NCBI GenBank assembly: GCA_017416055.1
Contig: JAFQDI010000028.1
Coordinates: 1 to 16,330, forward strand
Length of the DNA: 16,330 nt
Source: Lachnospiraceae bacterium
GTDB lineage: Bacteria > Bacillota_A > Clostridia > Lachnospirales > Lachnospiraceae
Direction: 5' to 3'
Shown one piece after another: positions 14,948 to 16,330 of the stretch. The position numbers and the translations under genes are program-made. How positions within the stretch are numbered: the stretch's first letter is position 1; each line of letters opens with the position of its first letter. The notes beneath the pieces are model-generated. The model saw nothing but the letters and a program-made list of their open reading frames with translations, was not told where the DNA came from and did no database searches.

Positions 14948-15006
14948 GAAAATAAGCAAGAGACCAACCATTTGAGCAAGCTCATGGTGGTCTCTTGCTT
15001 ATTTTC
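14948..15006. terminator. Long bidirectional terminator hairpin between convergent genes
   Basis: GAAAATAAGCAAGAGACC (14948-14965) is the perfect reverse complement of 14989-15006, giving an 18-bp stem that extends about 5 bp further past a one-base bulge. The outer ends are A-rich and T-rich, so each strand ends the hairpin in a U-rich segment (TTATTTTC). It serves the ATPase gene from the left and the dehydrogenase gene from the right, whose stop is at 15031. Smaller hairpins flank it: GGGC-TAAA-GCCC (14933-14944) and GCACC-GCTC-GGTGC (15007-15020). Confidence 0.88.
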
Positions 15007-15030
15007 GCACCGCTCGGTGCTTTCGCGCAC

Positions 15031-16330
15031 TTACGCGTACATGTAGTCGGTCATTTCTTTCGCAAATTCTTCGATCAGACCCAGATCCCACAGCATCTGC
15101 AGGATGGTGTAACGGTCTCTCACTTCCTTCGCGGTACATACGCTGTTGTAGAACATCTCCTGAGGAATATCTACGTGGGAAGGACGGATCGCTCCGCCAA
15201 GGCTTCCAAGGGTCTCCTCCATCTGTGCAACGGTGGGGATCATCTCGGTGATCAGTGCCTTCATCTCATCCCAGTGCTCTTCCACTGCGTTGATTCTTCT
15301 CATGCGGCCCTCTGCGCCGTTCTTCTGAACCTTCTTCTCCAGCTTGATAACGCTGTCTGCGGACACTCCGTATGCCTTCTTCATGTACTCACACCATGCA
15401 TCAAAGTCATAGTTTGCCACATTTGCCTTCGCTGCAGCAAAGTCAATGTCCATATCTTTCAGTTTGTTGTATGCGTAGGTGATCGCGATGGTTCCGATAC
15501 CTACCTTCGTTCCGTGAAGAACGGCTTTACGTCCCTCAAACAGGAACTGCATCTCCCAGTAGTGGGACAGATGATGCTCTGCGCCGGATGCCGGTCTGGA
15601 ATTTCCTGCGTACTCCATCGCGATACCGGTGACAACCAGTGCTTCCATAATATTTGCAATCGCGGTATGATCTCTGTCCTTCACGTGAGGCGCATTGTCC
15701 ATTACCTTCTTGATGGAAGAACGAACCAGCTTCTCCAGCCACTCGCAGTAATACTCGCCGTTCACGATGCGAGCCATATTCCAGTCGATCAGACAGGTGT
15801 ACTTGCCCATGATATCAGCTAGACCTGCGCTGATCATATCCATGGGAGCCTGTGCCAGAACCTCTACCGGTCCAATGATCGCCTGAGGAACGTGTGCGTC
15901 GTATGTAGTCTTCAGATTGCTGCTGATCAGAGCTGCACCGATGGAGGCGAATCCGTCCATGGAGGGAGCGGTCGCAACGATGAAATACTCTCTGCCGAGC
16001 TGCTTGCTGAAGAACTTGCTGGTGTCGTTCAGCACGCCGGTGCCGACACCGATCACCATATCACAGCTGGGATCGAAGTTCATCAACAGATATCCCACTG
16101 CGTACTCGTCGGGAACCAGTTCTCTGGACTCCAGAACACAGGAAACTGCGCCAAGGCCTGCTGCCTTCACGGTCTCCTCAACCTCCTGGCCTGCTGCCTC
16201 CCAGGTATTTGCATCACAGATAATGAATGCTTTCTTGTAACCGTGAGCGTTCATCAACTCAGGCACGCGCTTGATCGCATTCTCCTCAATCACAACATGC
16301 TGCACTTTGGAGCTATGCTCCTTGCCGCAC
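15031..16330 (-). CDS. sn-Glycerol-1-phosphate dehydrogenase (AraM/EgsA type), N-terminus outside window
   Basis: At least 432 residues of an iron-containing-alcohol-dehydrogenase-fold enzyme that makes sn-glycerol-1-phosphate from dihydroxyacetone phosphate with NAD(P)H. Family marks are the nucleotide-binding GVGTGVLNDTSKF segment, ATAPSMDGFAS, and metal-ligand regions: Asp in SAGLADIMGKY, His in SGAEHHLSHYWEM and His in LHGTKVGIGT. The frame stays open to the right edge. Upstream of the GTG at 16305 it encodes CGKEHSSK, which matches the N-terminal CxCGxxH segment common in bacterial members, so the true start lies beyond 16330 and the GTG is internal. In Bacillus the homologue makes the glycerol phosphate backbone of archaea-like heptaprenylglyceryl lipids (established for AraM/PcrB). 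The role in this organism is not shown. The gene is convergent with the ATPase gene and shares a terminator with it. Confidence 0.9.
   Translation of the reverse strand, partial: CGKEHSSKVQHVVIEENAIKRVPELMNAHGYKKAFIICDANTWEAAGQEVEETVKAAGLGAVSCVLESRELVPDEYAVGYLLMNFDPSCDMVIGVGTGVLNDTSKFFSKQLGREYFIVATAPSMDGFASIGAALISSNLKTTYDAHVPQAIIGPVEVLAQAPMDMISAGLADIMGKYTCLIDWNMARIVNGEYYCEWLEKLVRSSIKKVMDNAPHVKDRDHTAIANIMEALVVTGIAMEYAGNSRPASGAEHHLSHYWEMQFLFEGRKAVLHGTKVGIGTIAITYAYNKLKDMDIDFAAAKANVANYDFDAWCEYMKKAYGVSADSVIKLEKKVQKNGAEGRMRRINAVEEHWDEMKALITEMIPTVAQMEETLGSLGGAIRPSHVDIPQEMFYNSVCTAKEVRDRYTILQMLWDLGLIEEFAKEMTDYMYA

Noticed and set aside
15031..16305. GTG at 16305 as the start of the dehydrogenase
   Set aside because: The frame continues upstream to the window edge and encodes a CGKEH segment typical of the family N-terminus, so the GTG is internal.
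1..16330. CRISPR array, tRNA/rRNA, insertion sequence or integrative element ends
   Set aside because: No regularly spaced direct repeats, cloverleaf sequences, transposase or integrase frames were seen on either strand.

Overview
The window reads as chromosomal DNA of a low-to-mid GC Firmicute, most likely a gut Clostridia of the Lachnospiraceae type. This is inferred from strong GGAGG ribosome binding sites, consensus sigma-A promoters, BspA-type leucine-rich-repeat (LRR) proteins, a PF06541-type membrane protein, an AraM/EgsA-type glycerol-1-phosphate dehydrogenase, and a macro-domain protein coupled to an FAD oxidoreductase. No rRNA, tRNA, CRISPR array, transposase or integrase was seen. 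Genes are tightly packed, and no gene-free stretch exceeds about 260 bp.

Layout. (1) 1-2207, minus strand: a promoter, an FAD-dependent oxidoreductase and, one base after its stop, a macro-domain (ADP-ribose-binding) protein that runs off the left edge. (2) 2219-4431, minus strand: a 284-residue protein of unknown function with Sel1-like repeats, then 13 nt later a divergent ClpP-type serine protease, then a small PF06541-type membrane protein followed by a hairpin. (3) 4458-12281, minus strand: a compact six-gene operon. In transcription order it holds a 986-residue polytopic zinc-ribbon/LRR protein with an internal duplication, two soluble LRR proteins, an ECF-like sigma factor, an overlapping zinc-binding anti-sigma-like protein, and a single-pass zinc-ribbon/LRR protein. 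It ends in a clear intrinsic terminator. (4) 12204-12462: a divergent control region with two good sigma-A promoters back to back and a perfect small palindrome between them. (5) 12463-14877, plus strand: an orphan VirD4/TraG-like coupling-protein ATPase with a long acidic stretch. (6) 14948-15006: a long bidirectional terminator hairpin. (7) 15031-16330, minus strand: glycerol-1-phosphate dehydrogenase, cut by the right edge.

The most unusual part is 4.5-14.9 kb. Four BspA-type LRR proteins are co-transcribed with their own sigma/anti-sigma pair. None has a visible signal peptide, and three start with a cysteine-ribbon motif near the N-terminus. They lie opposite a TraG-like ATPase with no conjugation genes around it. 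A working picture (inference) is a regulated membrane-linked LRR system in which the sigma factor and its cytosolic regulator control expression and the polytopic protein anchors the assembly. Whether the ATPase belongs to the same system is open; the evidence is only the shared divergent promoter region.
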